64,000 bases of DNA from Salibacterium qingdaonense (GCF_900114715.1 NZ_FOTY01000003.1:124001-188000), one strand, 5' to 3'. Shown: positions 27,493 through 38,266, numbered from the stretch's first letter. Numbers and translations: made by a program. The notes: generated from the letters alone by a model not told the origin.

Positions 27493-28660
27493 ACATAAGG
27501 GCTGGCGCAGCGTACGGATCCGGGTAGCCGGTGAACGGGTGGAAGACGCTGTGAACGAGTGTATCCGCTGTTCTTTGGTCCTTGCAGATATCAAAAGAAT
27601 AGACAGCCGCTGTGTAGAATTTTCTACGACGTCAAGTAGTCTATCAATGTTGGAGAAACTGGTAAATAACGTTGGATGTGACATGGAAGTGGCGTCTCCT
27701 TCAAAAGCAGATAGGATGAAAACGGTGGTTTCACGTCGTGTGGGAATGGCTGCCGGCCTGGGAATTTTTGTGTTGACCCTTTTTCTACTTTCGAAAATGA
27801 TTTGGAACGTTGATATTCAAGGAGCTTCCCCTCCTCTGGAAAAAGAGCTTGAGAAACATCTGGAGGAGATGGGAGTGAAACCCGGTGGATTTCAGTTTCT
27901 TGTTCCGGATGTGGATACGCTTCAAACAATGCTGATGGAAGAAGTCGAGGGAACGACCTGGATCGGCCTGCATCAACATGGGACAAGCTTTGAATTTGAA
28001 GTTGCCGAACAGTCACTGCCGGACGAAACAGACAATCCATCTCCAAGACATCTGACGGCTTCCAAAACAGCTGTGATTCAACGGATTTTTGCCGAGAAAG
28101 GAAAGCCCGTTGTTCAGAAAAATGAGCTTGTGCATGAAGGTGACCTTCTCATCTCAGGCTACATAGGAGAAGGAGAAGAAACCGAAGCAGTCGGAGCTGC
28201 TGGTGAAGTGTGGGGTGAGACATGGTATAAAGTAACCGTCTCCCTTCCCCGGGAAAGACTGCAGGAAACGTTGACAGGGAAAGAGGCTTCAACATTCAGA
28301 CTTCAAGCCTTTCAATTGAATTTCCCGATCTGGGGATTTCAAGCGGATGGACAATTTACCGATCATGTTCTAAATCAAAAAGAGTATCGTCTTTCTGCAT
28401 GGAATCGAAGCTTCCCCTTTTCCTTTCATATCGAAAAATATAAGGAGCGCCGCACGACAAGCCAAAACACTAAAGATATCATCTCTCAAACAAAAAAAGC
28501 AGCAAACACAAAAATGAACCACTATCTGCCTGAAGATGCCAGAATTATGTCGGAAAAAATTTTGCACGAGGACGCCCGTAATGGTAAAGTTAAACTAGTT
28601 ATGCACTATAAAGTGCTGGAAGATATCAAATCGGAAACACCGATCATCCAAGGAGAATGA
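27485..28660 (+). CDS. yqfD: Sporulation protein YqfD
   Basis: 391-residue membrane protein of the YqfD family. An N-terminal soluble region is followed by one membrane segment (about 84-106, after VVSRRVGMAAGLG) and a large extracytoplasmic part with repeated beta-rich segments. A mother-cell sporulation role is known for the family; the molecular function is not. AAAGGAGGGAGGAATAA precedes the ATG. It overlaps yqfC at its start and phoH at its end, which implies one transcript. Confidence 0.93.
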   Translation: MGEHKGWRSVRIRVAGERVEDAVNECIRCSLVLADIKRIDSRCVEFSTTSSSLSMLEKLVNNVGCDMEVASPSKADRMKTVVSRRVGMAAGLGIFVLTLFLLSKMIWNVDIQGASPPLEKELEKHLEEMGVKPGGFQFLVPDVDTLQTMLMEEVEGTTWIGLHQHGTSFEFEVAEQSLPDETDNPSPRHLTASKTAVIQRIFAEKGKPVVQKNELVHEGDLLISGYIGEGEETEAVGAAGEVWGETWYKVTVSLPRERLQETLTGKEASTFRLQAFQLNFPIWGFQADGQFTDHVLNQKEYRLSAWNRSFPFSFHIEKYKERRTTSQNTKDIISQTKKAANTKMNHYLPEDARIMSEKILHEDARNGKVKLVMHYKVLEDIKSETPIIQGE

Positions 28661-29688
28661 GAAGATTGGCAGAAAAGCATGTCATTGAACTGGAAGTGCA
28701 GGATACGAATGAAATGCAGGATTTATTCGGTCCTCATGATATACACTTGAAGCGGATCGAAGAAAAGCTGGATGTTTCCATTACGACCCGCGGCGAATCA
28801 CTGGTTGTTACCGGGGATAAAGAAGCCGCAGAGTTAATAGAACAGGTGCTGGATTGCCTGGTGCGTCTTTTGCGCAACGGTATCAAGCTTTCAGAACGAG
28901 ACGTTATTTATGCGGTTCAGCTTGCCGGGGAAGATAAACTGGATCAGCTGGAAGATCTTTATCAGGAAACGATTGCGGTCAACGTAAAAGGAAAGCCGAT
29001 TGTTGTAAAAACGCTCGGGCAGAAGGAGTATGTCGACACGATCCGGAAGAAAGATCTGATTTTTGGAATTGGTCCTGCGGGAACAGGGAAGACATACCTC
29101 GCTGTTGTTATGGCGGTAAATGCCCTGAAAGAAGGCGGTGTAAAAAAAATCGTTTTAACACGGCCGGCGGTGGAAGCCGGTGAGAGCCTCGGCTTTCTTC
29201 CAGGGGATTTAAAGGAGAAGGTGGACCCTTACCTGCGTCCACTCTATGATGCTCTGCATGATATATTCGGAGTGGAGCACACAGCCCGTCTAATGGAGCG
29301 GGGGACCATTGAAGTAGCTCCGCTTGCCTATATGAGAGGGAGAACTTTGGAGGACTCCTTTGTCATTCTTGATGAAGCGCAGAACACGACCAGAGAACAG
29401 ATTAAAATGTTTCTGACAAGGCTCGGTTTTGGATCCAAGATGGTTGTGAACGGCGACCTGACCCAGGTGGACCTTCCAAAAGGGCAGCAGTCCGGATTAA
29501 GAACCGCTGTCCACATTCTCAATCATCTTAAAAACATCGGGTTTATATACCTGCAGCCAAGTGATGTAGTGCGGCACACGATTGTCCAGCAGATCCTCGA
29601 TGCCTATGAAGAGGCGGAATCCCCGCGCAGCACCGGGAACCGGGGAGAACGCCCCGGCACGACGAGCGCTCAGGAGGGAAATAAATGA
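28657..29688 (+). CDS. phoH: PhoH family ATPase
   Basis: 343-residue PhoH-like ATPase. A KH-like N-terminal domain (about 15-75) precedes the ATPase with Walker A FGIGPAGTGKTYLA near 138 and Walker B FVILDEAQNTT near 238. The family is linked to RNA metabolism; its exact role is unsettled. It overlaps yqfD by four bases and ybeY by four. In B. subtilis the HD-type gene pgpH (yqfF) lies between phoH and ybeY, but here there is no room for it. The start may be TTG 28666 instead of ATG 28657. Confidence 0.94.
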   Translation: MRRLAEKHVIELEVQDTNEMQDLFGPHDIHLKRIEEKLDVSITTRGESLVVTGDKEAAELIEQVLDCLVRLLRNGIKLSERDVIYAVQLAGEDKLDQLEDLYQETIAVNVKGKPIVVKTLGQKEYVDTIRKKDLIFGIGPAGTGKTYLAVVMAVNALKEGGVKKIVLTRPAVEAGESLGFLPGDLKEKVDPYLRPLYDALHDIFGVEHTARLMERGTIEVAPLAYMRGRTLEDSFVILDEAQNTTREQIKMFLTRLGFGSKMVVNGDLTQVDLPKGQQSGLRTAVHILNHLKNIGFIYLQPSDVVRHTIVQQILDAYEEAESPRSTGNRGERPGTTSAQEGNK

Positions 29689-30146
29689 GTATGGTTGTAG
29701 ACTTAATTGATGAAACCGAATCAGTATCCGATGAACTTCGAAGTCTTCTGACAGACGTTCTGATACAGGCTGCCTCAGTTGAAGGTGTACCGGATCAGGC
29801 GGAACTTTCTGTGACCGTGACGGACAATGAAACGATACAAGAGATAAACAGTCAGTACCGGGGGATGGACAAACCGACGGATGTCATTTCGTTTGCCTTG
29901 AATGAAGGGGAGGAAACCCCTCTGCAGACGGACATGCCGGAACTGCTCGGTGATATTATCATCAGTATGGAAAAAGCAGAAGAGCAGGCTGAGGCATACG
30001 GGCATAGTCTGAAAAGGGAGATTGCATTTCTTGCGGTGCACGGACTGCTTCATCTTCTCGGTTACACGCATGAGGAACCGGAACAGGAACGGATGATGTT
30101 CGGCCGTCAGGAATCGATACTGCGTGACTATGGACTTGAAAGATAG
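29685..30146 (+). CDS. ybeY: Endoribonuclease YbeY
   Basis: Zinc-dependent RNase acting in 16S rRNA 3'-end maturation and ribosome quality control, 153 residues. The DKPTDVISFAL segment and the metal motif HGLLHLLGYTH keep all three histidines (H-x3-H-x5-H). The residue before the last histidine is Thr where most homologues have Asp (GYDH). It lies between phoH and dgkA with overlaps at both ends. Confidence 0.94.
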   Translation: MSMVVDLIDETESVSDELRSLLTDVLIQAASVEGVPDQAELSVTVTDNETIQEINSQYRGMDKPTDVISFALNEGEETPLQTDMPELLGDIIISMEKAEEQAEAYGHSLKREIAFLAVHGLLHLLGYTHEEPEQERMMFGRQESILRDYGLER

Positions 30147-30519
30147 AAAACAGACAAGGCAGCGGCTCTTCCGGTCTTTCCGCTGTGCCTGGGCGGGGTT
30201 GACACTGGTTGTTTGGCATGAACAGAATATGAAGTTCCACCTTCTGGCTGCAGCAGCGGCTGTCATCTGCGGGTTTGTTTTTTCCATCCCGCTTTTTCAC
30301 TGGATGATACTTGCCCTGGTCATAGGAGGAATGCTCGCCCTTGAGGTCATGAACACAGCAGTGGAGCGGGTGGTCGATATGATTACAGAAGACTATCACC
30401 CCGCCGCAGAAAAAGCGAAAGACATTGCCGCGGCGGCTGTTTTAGTTTACAGTGCTGCAGCCGCGATTATTGGGATTCTTATTTTCTATGGGCCGGTTAT
30501 GAGCCGGTTATTTCCATAA
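30130..30519 (+). CDS. dgkA: Undecaprenol/diacylglycerol kinase
   Basis: Small trimeric membrane kinase, 129 residues. The N-terminal SFRCAWAGL, the three membrane helices (about 32-50, 55-75 and 97-120) and EVMNTAVERVVDM are typical. In Gram-positive bacteria this family phosphorylates undecaprenol and feeds the lipid carrier pool. The start lies inside the end of ybeY; ATG 30130 is my choice, GTG 30124 is possible. Cotranscribed with ybeY, cdd and era. Confidence 0.92.
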   Translation: MDLKDRKQTRQRLFRSFRCAWAGLTLVVWHEQNMKFHLLAAAAAVICGFVFSIPLFHWMILALVIGGMLALEVMNTAVERVVDMITEDYHPAAEKAKDIAAAAVLVYSAAAAIIGILIFYGPVMSRLFP

Positions 30520-30538
30520 ATGAAGGAGTGATACAGAC

Positions 30539-30940
30539 ATGTTAGATCAGGAACTTATCGAGAAAGCAGCAGCAGCGAGGGACAAAGCATACGTTCCATA
30601 TTCCAAATTCGGGGTTGGTGCTGCTGTATCCACAGAGAATAGTCAGGTATTTACAGGATGCAATATAGAGAATGCTTCTTATGGTCTGACCAACTGCGCC
30701 GAACGGACAGCTGTTTTTAAAGCAGTAAGCTTCGGTGAAAAAAATATCAATGAAATCGCTGTTACTGCAGATACACCGGGACCGGTCGCTCCGTGTGGTG
30801 CGTGCAGGCAGGTTCTCTCCGAATTTCTGCGTCCGGATGCCCGGGTTATTCTTGCAAACCTTAAAGGGGATATTAACGTCACAACGATGGCTGCATTGCT
30901 TCCGGGAGCTTTTGAAGCAGAGGATATGAACAATGAGTGA
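30539..30940 (+). CDS. cdd: Cytidine deaminase
   Basis: Zinc-dependent deaminase converting cytidine and deoxycytidine to the uridine forms, 133 residues, the tetrameric short type. The N-terminal [13 protein letters not shown], catalytic [11 protein letters not shown] and zinc motif [10 protein letters not shown] are intact. GAAGGAGTGATACAG precedes the ATG. It overlaps era by eight bases. Because comEB (dCMP deaminase) is missing from its usual place, this enzyme may carry extra weight in pyrimidine salvage here (inference). Confidence 0.96.
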   Translation: MLDQELIEKAAAARDKAYVPYSKFGVGAAVSTENSQVFTGCNIENASYGLTNCAERTAVFKAVSFGEKNINEIAVTADTPGPVAPCGACRQVLSEFLRPDARVILANLKGDINVTTMAALLPGAFEAEDMNNE

Positions 30941-31835
30941 AGGATTTAAGTCGGGCTTTGCTGCCATTATCGGCAGACCGAATGCAGGAAAATCAACCCT
31001 TTTAAATTATGTTCTCGGCGAGAAAATTGCAATCATGAGTGAAAAGCCGCAGACAACGAGAAATCGTATTCAGGGTGTGTACACAAGTGCTGAGGCCCAG
31101 GTTATATTTATTGATACGCCGGGTATTCACAAGCCCAAACACAGGCTTGGTGATTTTATGGTTCAGTCCGCTGTCCAGACCCTTCAGGATGTAGATCTTA
31201 TTTTGTTTATTATTGATGCAAATGACCGGTTCGGGCCGGGTGAATCGTATATTCTCGAACAGCTGAAAAACGTTTCCACTCCTGTTTTTCTCGTCATTAA
31301 CAAGATTGATCAGCTTCATCCGGACAAGCTGCTGGAAAAGATTGATGGATATCGGCATCGTGCGGACTTTTCGGAAGTTGTACCAATTTCAGCACTGCAG
31401 GGAAACAACGTGGACACGTTAATTGAGCAGATTACCGGGTATCTTGAAGAGGGTCCGCAGTATTATCCGGAGGACCAGCTTACCGATCACCCCGAACGAT
31501 TTGTTGTAAGTGAACTGGTGCGGGAAAAAGTTCTTCATCTCACAGAAGACGAGGTCCCCCATTCCATTGCTGTTTACATCGAAGATATGAAAGAGCGGGA
31601 AGAAGGAGCGGTTTATATCGCTGCGGTCATTGTTGTGGAACGATCTTCGCAAAAAGGCATCATTATAGGCAAACAGGGCAGCATGCTGAAAGAAATAGGG
31701 AAACGCGCGAGAGTGGATATTGAATCCCTGCTCGGCTCAAAAGTGCATATCGATCTCTGGGTTAAAGTACAGAAAGACTGGCGGAACAGCCGTTTTCAGC
31801 TTAATGAATATGGATACTCGGAAGAGGAATACTGA
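30933..31835 (+). CDS. era: GTPase Era
   Basis: Essential ribosome-assembly GTPase binding the 16S rRNA 3' end, 300 residues. G motifs [20 protein letters not shown] and NKID are followed by the C-terminal KH domain ([16 protein letters not shown] and VKVQKDWRN). It starts inside cdd and is followed by yqzL and recO, the standard Bacillus order. Confidence 0.97.
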   Translation: MSEGFKSGFAAIIGRPNAGKSTLLNYVLGEKIAIMSEKPQTTRNRIQGVYTSAEAQVIFIDTPGIHKPKHRLGDFMVQSAVQTLQDVDLILFIIDANDRFGPGESYILEQLKNVSTPVFLVINKIDQLHPDKLLEKIDGYRHRADFSEVVPISALQGNNVDTLIEQITGYLEEGPQYYPEDQLTDHPERFVVSELVREKVLHLTEDEVPHSIAVYIEDMKEREEGAVYIAAVIVVERSSQKGIIIGKQGSMLKEIGKRARVDIESLLGSKVHIDLWVKVQKDWRNSRFQLNEYGYSEEEY

Positions 31836-31930
31836 TTAGGCAAATATTACAGGGCATGTTCCTGAGGGAGGCCTGACATCCTAATTACAAGCAGTCTATA
31901 CGACGATCCGTGAAAGAGAGGGTGTCTGCC

Positions 31931-32065
31931 ATGCTTGAAAAGGACCTGCTTCCCTGGGACTTGTTTTATATGACAGGAAACATTGACGCTTATCTGCTGA
32001 CAAAAGAAATCGAACAGAATACCCTGGACAACAAAGAAGAAAGTACCAGGGAGGAGCTGGAATAA
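31931..32065 (+). CDS. yqzL: YqzL family small protein
   Basis: 44-residue ORF starting MLEKDLLPWDLFYMTGNIDA and continuing YLLTKEIE; the TGNIDAYLL core is the YqzL signature. It lies between era and recO, where B. subtilis carries yqzL. The start follows GAGAGGGTGTCTGCC. Function unknown. Confidence 0.88.
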   Translation: MLEKDLLPWDLFYMTGNIDAYLLTKEIEQNTLDNKEESTREELE

Positions 32066-32080
32066 CAGGGAAGGTAAGCC

Positions 32081-32824
32081 ATGCTTGAAAAAGCGGAAGG
32101 AATTGTACTGCGCACGTTTGCGTACGGGGAAACGAACAGCATACTCAAGCTTTTCACGAGAGAAGCCGGAAAAATATCGGTTATGGCACGCGGCGCGAAA
32201 AAACCTAAAAGCAAATTGGCAGCGGTCGCGCAGCCATTTGTGAATGCCTATTTTTTGTACTACAGATCAACTGGTATGAAAACATTGAACCAGGGAGATA
32301 CCATCGACTCGTTCCGGACAATACGATATGATATTGTACGGACTGCGTATGCATCCTATATCGTGGAACTGCTTGATAAGCTGACAGAAGAACAGGAAAA
32401 AAATCCATTTTTATTTGAACTGGTACTGCAGCTTTTGCAGCGGATGAACGATGAAGATGACGCAGAAGTGCTCGTCCGTATTTTCGAAATGAAAATGACG
32501 GCACAAGCGGGCATCAAACCGGTGTTGGAAGAGTGTACTCATTGTGGCAGCAAAGAAGGGACGTTTCATTTTTCCGTCAAAGAAGCAGGGTTTCTGTGCC
32601 ACCGCTGTTTTCACGTGGATGAACGCAGAATTGCCATACAGCCGAAAACAGTGCAGCTTCTGCGAACATTTTTTCATCTTGATATCGGTCGTTTCGGCGA
32701 TATTTCTCTTAGTCAGAAGACAAAAGACGAACTCAGGCTTGTGCTGGATTCCTATTACCAGGAATACACCGGCCTTCAATTGAAATCGAAACGGTTTCTT
32801 GAGCAGATGGAAAGATGGGAATGA
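32081..32824 (+). CDS. recO: DNA repair protein RecO
   Basis: Recombination mediator that loads RecA with RecR and anneals strands, 247 residues. The N-terminal OB fold (EGIVLRTFAYGETNSILKLFT) is followed by a helical domain with a four-cysteine zinc site in CTHCGSKEG and FLCHRCF (about 150-185). It begins 15 bases after yqzL ends. Confidence 0.95.
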   Translation: MLEKAEGIVLRTFAYGETNSILKLFTREAGKISVMARGAKKPKSKLAAVAQPFVNAYFLYYRSTGMKTLNQGDTIDSFRTIRYDIVRTAYASYIVELLDKLTEEQEKNPFLFELVLQLLQRMNDEDDAEVLVRIFEMKMTAQAGIKPVLEECTHCGSKEGTFHFSVKEAGFLCHRCFHVDERRIAIQPKTVQLLRTFFHLDIGRFGDISLSQKTKDELRLVLDSYYQEYTGLQLKSKRFLEQMERWE

Positions 32825-32838
32825 ACGATCTGCCGTAC

Positions 32839-32868
32839 TTGACAAAAGGATGATACGTTCAGTATGAT
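32839..32868 (+). promoter_or_regulatory. Promoter of the glyQS T-box
   Basis: TTGACA (32839-32844) and TATGAT (32863-32868), 18 bases apart, lie just after recO and before the T-box leader. Confidence 0.8.
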
Positions 32869-32879
32869 GCTTATACATG

Positions 32880-33096
32880 ATTGATAGTGCGTAGAAGGAA
32901 AGTAGTAATGATCCTCTGATTCCAAAAGCGAGCGCAGGACGGTGGGAGCTGCGTGAATGATGATGATGAAGGCGTTCCGGAGCATACGATATTTTTAAAG
33001 CGGCCTGCCGGCAGAAGGCAGGCAAATAGGGTGGAACCGCGGATCATTCAGACCCGTCCCTATATACCCGCCTGGTATATAGGGACGGGTCTTTTT
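32880..33096 (+). ncRNA. Glycine T-box leader of glyQS
   Basis: T-box riboswitch sensing uncharged tRNA-Gly. The T-box sequence AGGGTGGAACCGCG is at 33028-33041. A GGC glycine codon at 32971-32973 lies where the specifier is expected in Stem I. The terminator is an 18-bp stem (33051-33068 with 33074-33091) followed by TTTTT. When uncharged tRNA binds, the T-box segment should pair in the antiterminator and allow reading into glyQ. Confidence 0.93.
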
Positions 33097-33118
33097 AGTG
33101 AATAAAGGAGGCTGGCTT

Positions 33119-34006
33119 ATGAATGTACAGGACATGATTTTAAAGCTCCAGAATTTCTGGGCGGAACAGAACTGCTTGATTATGCAGGCATATGACGTCG
33201 AAAAAGGGGCAGGCACGATGAACCCGATGACTTTTTTGCGGAGTATCGGACCAGAGCCCTGGAATACAGCGTATGTGGAACCTTCGAGACGACCAGCGGA
33301 CGGAAGGTACGGGGAGAATCCGAACCGTCTGTACCAGCATCACCAGTTTCAGGTGATTATGAAACCGTCCCCGCTTGATATTCAGGATATCTATCTGCGC
33401 AGTCTGGAAGAACTCGGCATTAATCCGAGAGAACACGACATCCGTTTTGTGGAAGACAACTGGGAAGCTCCGACCTTGAGTGCATGGGGCCTGGGCTGGG
33501 AAGTATGGCTCGATGGGATGGAAATCACCCAGTTTACATATTTCCAGCAGGTCGGCGGCATTGATTCGGATCCGGTAGCCGTTGAAATAACGTACGGCAT
33601 TGAACGAATTGCCTCTTACATTCAGGACAAGGAAAACGTATTTGATCTGACCTGGGTCGACGGCTTTACGTACGGTGATGTCTTTTTGCAGCCGGAGTAT
33701 GAACATTCCCGCTACACGTTTGATGTTGCGGATCACGACATGCTCTTTAAGGAATTTGCCGTTTACGAAAAAGAAGCACAGCGCGCGCTGGAGGAGAAAC
33801 TTGTGTTTCCGGCCTATGACTACGTGCTGAAATGTTCGCACGTTTTTAATCTGCTTGATGCCGGAGGAGCAATATCGGTAACAGAACGAACCGGATATAT
33901 TGCCAGAGTACGAAACCTGGCCCGTAAATGTGCGTCTGCCTATTATGAAGAACGGGAAAAGCTCGGCTTCCCGTTGTTAAAAGAGGAGGAATCCCGTCAT
34001 GAGTAA
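33119..34006 (+). CDS. glyQ: Glycyl-tRNA synthetase alpha subunit
   Basis: Catalytic class II subunit of the tetrameric glycyl-tRNA synthetase, 295 residues. The sequence [31 protein letters not shown] and [17 protein letters not shown] are near-invariant. ATG 33119 follows AAAGGAGGCTGGCTT; the frame is open back to 33098. It overlaps glyS by eight bases and is controlled by the glycine T-box. Confidence 0.97.
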   Translation: MNVQDMILKLQNFWAEQNCLIMQAYDVEKGAGTMNPMTFLRSIGPEPWNTAYVEPSRRPADGRYGENPNRLYQHHQFQVIMKPSPLDIQDIYLRSLEELGINPREHDIRFVEDNWEAPTLSAWGLGWEVWLDGMEITQFTYFQQVGGIDSDPVAVEITYGIERIASYIQDKENVFDLTWVDGFTYGDVFLQPEYEHSRYTFDVADHDMLFKEFAVYEKEAQRALEEKLVFPAYDYVLKCSHVFNLLDAGGAISVTERTGYIARVRNLARKCASAYYEEREKLGFPLLKEEESRHE

Positions 34007-36083
34007 TCAGCATTTTCTGCTTGAAATCGGAATGGAAGAAATGCCGGCCCGTTTTGTGACAGATGCAATGCAGCAGCTGCAGCAGAAAGTTGGTCAGTGG
34101 TTGACAGAAAACCGCCTCGCTTTTGATTCCATTGATGCTTTTTCCACCCCGCGCCGTCTTGCTGTAAGAGTCAATCATCTGGCTGGTATGCAGGAAGATG
34201 TAATGGAAGAAGCAAAAGGTCCGGCCCGTCAGATTGCTGTTGACGAAGATGGGAACTGGACAAAAGCAGCAGCCGGCTTTGCCCGCGGCCAGGGCGCTGA
34301 ATTGAAAGATCTTTATTTTCAGGATGTAAAAGGCAGTGAGTACGTCTTCGTACGCAAAGAAGAAAAAGGAAGGGCAGCTGCTGAAATACTGGAAGGAATT
34401 GGCGAAGTCATCACGAGCTTGACATTCCCCAAGAATATGCGGTGGAGTACGTATGACCTCCGATTTGTCCGTCCTATCCACTGGCTGACCGCTTTGTTTG
34501 GCAGCGAAGTTATTCCGTTTACGATTACCGATGTGGACAGCGGAAGACGATCCTACGGCCACCGTGTACTCGGCGGAGCAGCAGATATCCCTGATGCCGG
34601 ATCTTATGAACAGACACTGCTTGAGCAGTATGTAATGGTCGATCCGGAAAAGCGGAGAGAAACGATACGCCGGCAGATTCATGATATGGCAGACAAACAA
34701 AGCTGGCATATTCTCATTACCGAAGATCTGCTGGAAGAAGTGAATAACCTGGTGGAATACCCGACGGCACTTTATGGAAAGTTTGAGGAACGTTTTCTGG
34801 AACTTCCGGAAGAAGTACTTATTACTTCCATGAGGGAGCATCAGCGTTATTTTCCGGTGGAAGACAAAAATGGGAAACTTCTCCCTTACTTTGTTACTAT
34901 ACGTAACGGAAATGCCGAACACTTGGAAAATGTTCAAAAAGGGAATGAAAAAGTGATTCGTGCCAGATTATCGGATGCCGTATTTTTCTATGAAGAAGAC
35001 CAGAAACTTACACCGGACAATGCAACGGCGAAACTCGATTCGATTGTCTTTCATGAAGATCTTGGAACCATCGGCGACAAAGTCCAAAGAGTCCGGGATC
35101 TTGCTTCTTCCTATGGAACCCTGTTTCAGCTCAATGAAAAAATGACAGCTGATACGACACGGGCAGCCGCCATTTCCAAGTTTGATCTTGTCACGTTGAT
35201 GGTGGATGAGTTTACCGAACTGCAGGGGCTCATGGGAGAAAAATATGCGCTGTTGGCAGGGGAAAATCCAGAGACGGCTCAAGCTGTCCGCGAACACTAT
35301 AAACCAAAACACGCTTCCGATGACGTACCCGCCTCCGATCCGGGAGCAGTGCTCGGTTTGGCTGAAAAAATGGACACAATAGCCGTCTGTTTCGGTATCG
35401 GATTAATTCCAACCGGCTCCCAGGATCCGCACGGTCTGCGGAGACAGGCAGCCGGAGCAGCCCGGATTTTAATGGAACATAACGTGGCCGTACCGCTTGA
35501 AACATTTGTCCATCAGGCAGTGCGTGAAGCGGAAATAGCAGGACTGCTTCAGCAGCCCGCCCGCACAGTGGAAGAAGAGATCCTGTCCTTTTTCCGTTTA
35601 AGACTGAAAACGCTGCTCAGTGAACAGGGGATTCGTCATGATATCGCTGATGCCGTTCTTGAAAATCCCGGAAGCCAGGTGCGCGAAATAACCGGGAAGG
35701 CAGCTTTTCTGCAGTCCGTCTCAGAAGATGAATCATTTAAAGATATGGTCGAAGCATTAAGCCGGGTGACCAACATCGCCCGAAAAGCCGAAGACAACCT
35801 TTCTGCTGTGAATAAAGATCTGCTGCAGGCAGACGAAGAAGTACAACTTTACCAAGCCGCTCAAACACTGGAAAAAGAACTCCCGAATGCACTTGAAACG
35901 GCCGATATCCAGACTGCCTATAAATACCTGGAAACACTGAAGCCATTCATTCATTCCTACTTTGAGCACGTGATGGTAATGGCTGATGATGAAGCATTAA
36001 AGAACAACCGCCTGGCTATGATGAAGCATCTATCCTCTGAAATCAGCCGCTTTGCTGATTTCAGGCAGATTGTATTTTCTTGA
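33999..36083 (+). CDS. glyS: Glycyl-tRNA synthetase beta subunit
   Basis: tRNA-binding and accessory subunit, 694 residues, with the N-terminal [38 protein letters not shown] and an HD-like domain, ending in an anticodon-binding domain (SRVTNIARK and HVMVMADD). Complete and typical. The start overlaps glyQ, so the two are coupled under the T-box. Confidence 0.97.
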   Translation: MSNQHFLLEIGMEEMPARFVTDAMQQLQQKVGQWLTENRLAFDSIDAFSTPRRLAVRVNHLAGMQEDVMEEAKGPARQIAVDEDGNWTKAAAGFARGQGAELKDLYFQDVKGSEYVFVRKEEKGRAAAEILEGIGEVITSLTFPKNMRWSTYDLRFVRPIHWLTALFGSEVIPFTITDVDSGRRSYGHRVLGGAADIPDAGSYEQTLLEQYVMVDPEKRRETIRRQIHDMADKQSWHILITEDLLEEVNNLVEYPTALYGKFEERFLELPEEVLITSMREHQRYFPVEDKNGKLLPYFVTIRNGNAEHLENVQKGNEKVIRARLSDAVFFYEEDQKLTPDNATAKLDSIVFHEDLGTIGDKVQRVRDLASSYGTLFQLNEKMTADTTRAAAISKFDLVTLMVDEFTELQGLMGEKYALLAGENPETAQAVREHYKPKHASDDVPASDPGAVLGLAEKMDTIAVCFGIGLIPTGSQDPHGLRRQAAGAARILMEHNVAVPLETFVHQAVREAEIAGLLQQPARTVEEEILSFFRLRLKTLLSEQGIRHDIADAVLENPGSQVREITGKAAFLQSVSEDESFKDMVEALSRVTNIARKAEDNLSAVNKDLLQADEEVQLYQAAQTLEKELPNALETADIQTAYKYLETLKPFIHSYFEHVMVMADDEALKNNRLAMMKHLSSEISRFADFRQIVFS

Positions 36084-36228
36084 TTATTTTATATGTGACT
36101 CGTATTATGTCAGCCAAGACTAAATAGTATGCACAGAGATGAAACCTCTACATGGTCATCTTCCGCGCATTAGGATATAATGGAGGAAAGAATCAGACCG
36201 CTGCAGGAAAAGAAGCGGCCTTAAGGCG

Positions 36229-36873
36229 GTGATGATAATCGAACTGTCGGACCGGCAGGAATATATTCTGAATATCGTAAAAGAAAACGGACCAATCACC
36301 GGGGAACACATTGCGGATAAGTTATCGTTAACCCGTGCCACCCTTCGTCCGGATCTTGCCATATTAACGATGGCCGGATTTCTGGATGCACGGCCCCGGG
36401 TGGGCTATTTCTTTACCGGTAAAACAGGGTCCCAGCTTTTGACGGAAAAAGTGAAAAAACTGACGGTTCAAGATTACCAGTCGATTCCAGTCGTCGTTAA
36501 TGAATCTCATTCTGTGTATGATGCGGTCTGCACGATGTTTCTGGAAGATGTCGGTACTCTGTTTGTCGTCAATAATCAAGCTGGTCTTGTAGGTGTACTT
36601 TCCCGCAAGGACCTGCTCAGAGCAAGTATTGGAAAACAGGAACTGGAAGCAATGCCCGTGAGCATTATCATGACCAGAATGCCCAATATCGCAGTATGTA
36701 AAAAAGACGACCTCCTTATTGAAGTAGCCAACAAGCTGATTGAAAAACAGATTGATGCCCTTCCGGTGGTGAAAGAAACAGAAAACCACCAGTATGAAGT
36801 CATAGGCAGAGTCACGAAAACCAATATGACCAAAGTGCTTGTCGATCTTTCTCATGACCGGATGGATGGATAG
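36229..36873 (+). CDS. ccpN: CcpN-type repressor of gluconeogenic genes
   Basis: HTH-CBS regulator, 214 residues. An N-terminal winged helix ([31 protein letters not shown]) is followed by two CBS repeats (about 80-205) that sense nucleotides in homologues. In B. subtilis CcpN represses gapB and pckA during glycolysis. I chose GTG 36229 because the family begins with a few residues before IELNKRQE-like text; an in-frame ATG at 36232 is the alternative. yqfL follows, as in B. subtilis, forming a carbon-control pair. Confidence 0.93.
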   Translation: MMIIELSDRQEYILNIVKENGPITGEHIADKLSLTRATLRPDLAILTMAGFLDARPRVGYFFTGKTGSQLLTEKVKKLTVQDYQSIPVVVNESHSVYDAVCTMFLEDVGTLFVVNNQAGLVGVLSRKDLLRASIGKQELEAMPVSIIMTRMPNIAVCKKDDLLIEVANKLIEKQIDALPVVKETENHQYEVIGRVTKTNMTKVLVDLSHDRMDG

Positions 36874-36901
36874 AATAATTTTGACGGCAAGGAGGATGGG
36901 G

Positions 36902-37720
36902 ATGGAATCAAATACCGGAGAGCGTCCGATTGTATACGTCGTCTCTGATTCTGTCGGGGAGACCGCGGAATTGGTTGTGAAAGCGGCAGCCAGCCAGTTC
37001 GGAGAACGCGGCATGGAAATCCGCAGAATTCCTTATGTAGAAGATGAAGGTACCATTGAGGAAGTTATAGAGCTTGCCAGAGAAGTACGGGCTATGATAG
37101 CCTACACACTTGTTATTCCGGAAAAAAATGATTATCTTTTAAGACGGGCGGGAGAAGAAGGAGTAGAAACGGTTGATATCATCGGGCCGATGCTCGAAAA
37201 AATGACGACTGTCTCCGGTATGAATCCCAAATACGAGCCCGGGCTTGTTTACCGATTGGACGAAGACTATTTCCGGAAAGTAGAAGCAATAGAGTTTGCG
37301 GTGAAATACGATGACGGCCGTGACCCCGGTGGTATTCTGCGGGCAGATATTGTACTGGTGGGTGTTTCAAGAACGTCCAAGACACCGTTATCCCAGTATC
37401 TAGCCCATAAACGACTCAAGGTTGCCAACGTACCGCTTGTTCCGGAGGTGGAACCGCCGGAGGAATTGTTCAGAATTTCCTCGAAAAAGTGTATTGGATT
37501 GACGATCAGTCCGGAAAAGCTGAATGATATAAGAATGGAACGGCTGAAATCTCTGGGATTAAAAGCAGAAGCTAATTATGCCAAACGGGAGCGGATTGAA
37601 CAGGAATTGGCTCATTCCCGGAGAGTGATGGAACAGATCGGCTGCACGGTTATCGATGTATCCAGTAAAGCAGTGGAAGAAACAGCGAATTTAATCGCGA
37701 ATATGTTTCAGAAAAGCTGA
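36902..37720 (+). CDS. yqfL: PPDK regulatory kinase/pyrophosphorylase family protein
   Basis: 272-residue DUF299 (PSRP) family protein. Members phosphorylate and dephosphorylate pyruvate phosphate dikinase or PEP synthetase with ADP. The N-terminal [15 protein letters not shown] and P-loop-like [15 protein letters not shown] are diagnostic. In B. subtilis YqfL affects CcpN activity. ATG 36902 follows AAGGAGGATGGGG; the frame extends back to 36839 without a ribosome site and overlaps ccpN. Confidence 0.92.
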   Translation: MESNTGERPIVYVVSDSVGETAELVVKAAASQFGERGMEIRRIPYVEDEGTIEEVIELAREVRAMIAYTLVIPEKNDYLLRRAGEEGVETVDIIGPMLEKMTTVSGMNPKYEPGLVYRLDEDYFRKVEAIEFAVKYDDGRDPGGILRADIVLVGVSRTSKTPLSQYLAHKRLKVANVPLVPEVEPPEELFRISSKKCIGLTISPEKLNDIRMERLKSLGLKAEANYAKRERIEQELAHSRRVMEQIGCTVIDVSSKAVEETANLIANMFQKS

Positions 37721-37804
37721 GTCCCGGGAGAAAATTGTAATATCCCTTTGATAAAAATCGAAATTTATTAAAACAGGAAGCAGGATTTTGTTTAGGACTG
37801 TCGA

Positions 37805-38266
37805 ATGAGAAAGGGTGGATTGTTAATAGCTATTTACACAGACGCCGATGCCTGTCCTGTTAAACAGGAAATTGATTCATTTGCCTTCGAGAATGAGATT
37901 CCATCCTATTTTGTATTCAGCCTGGCCCATGTTTCGAACAGGTCGTACCATTCCACTCCGGTCGTTCTCGATAATGAACCGGAAGCGGTTGATGTCTACA
38001 TCCATAATCATGCTTCCCGCGGCGATATTATCATCACCGGAGACAATGGTCTGGCTGCTATGATGCTGCAGAAAGGAGCAGTTCCCGTTTCCCCGCGTGG
38101 GATGATATTTCGCGGGAAGGATATGGATGCCCTCCTGATCGGCCGGTATGAAGGAATAAAGGCTAAACAGAAAAAAACCAGAATAAAGGGACCTCCTCCC
38201 CTCACAAAAACGGACCGTCTTAGATTCGTACAGGCTCTAAAAGAGCTTTGCGGGGAGCAGAAATAA
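37805..38266 (+). CDS. yqxD: YqxD family protein (YaiI/DUF188)
   Basis: About 150-residue DUF188 protein, function unknown, with a PIN-like fold predicted for the family. The sequence IYTDADACPVKQEI and DIIITGDNGLAAMMLQKGA are characteristic. It lies between yqfL and dnaG as in B. subtilis. The start is uncertain: ATG 37805 has no obvious ribosome site, and TTG 37820 lies too close to AAAGGGTGG. Confidence 0.88.
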   Translation: MRKGGLLIAIYTDADACPVKQEIDSFAFENEIPSYFVFSLAHVSNRSYHSTPVVLDNEPEAVDVYIHNHASRGDIIITGDNGLAAMMLQKGAVPVSPRGMIFRGKDMDALLIGRYEGIKAKQKKTRIKGPPPLTKTDRLRFVQALKELCGEQK

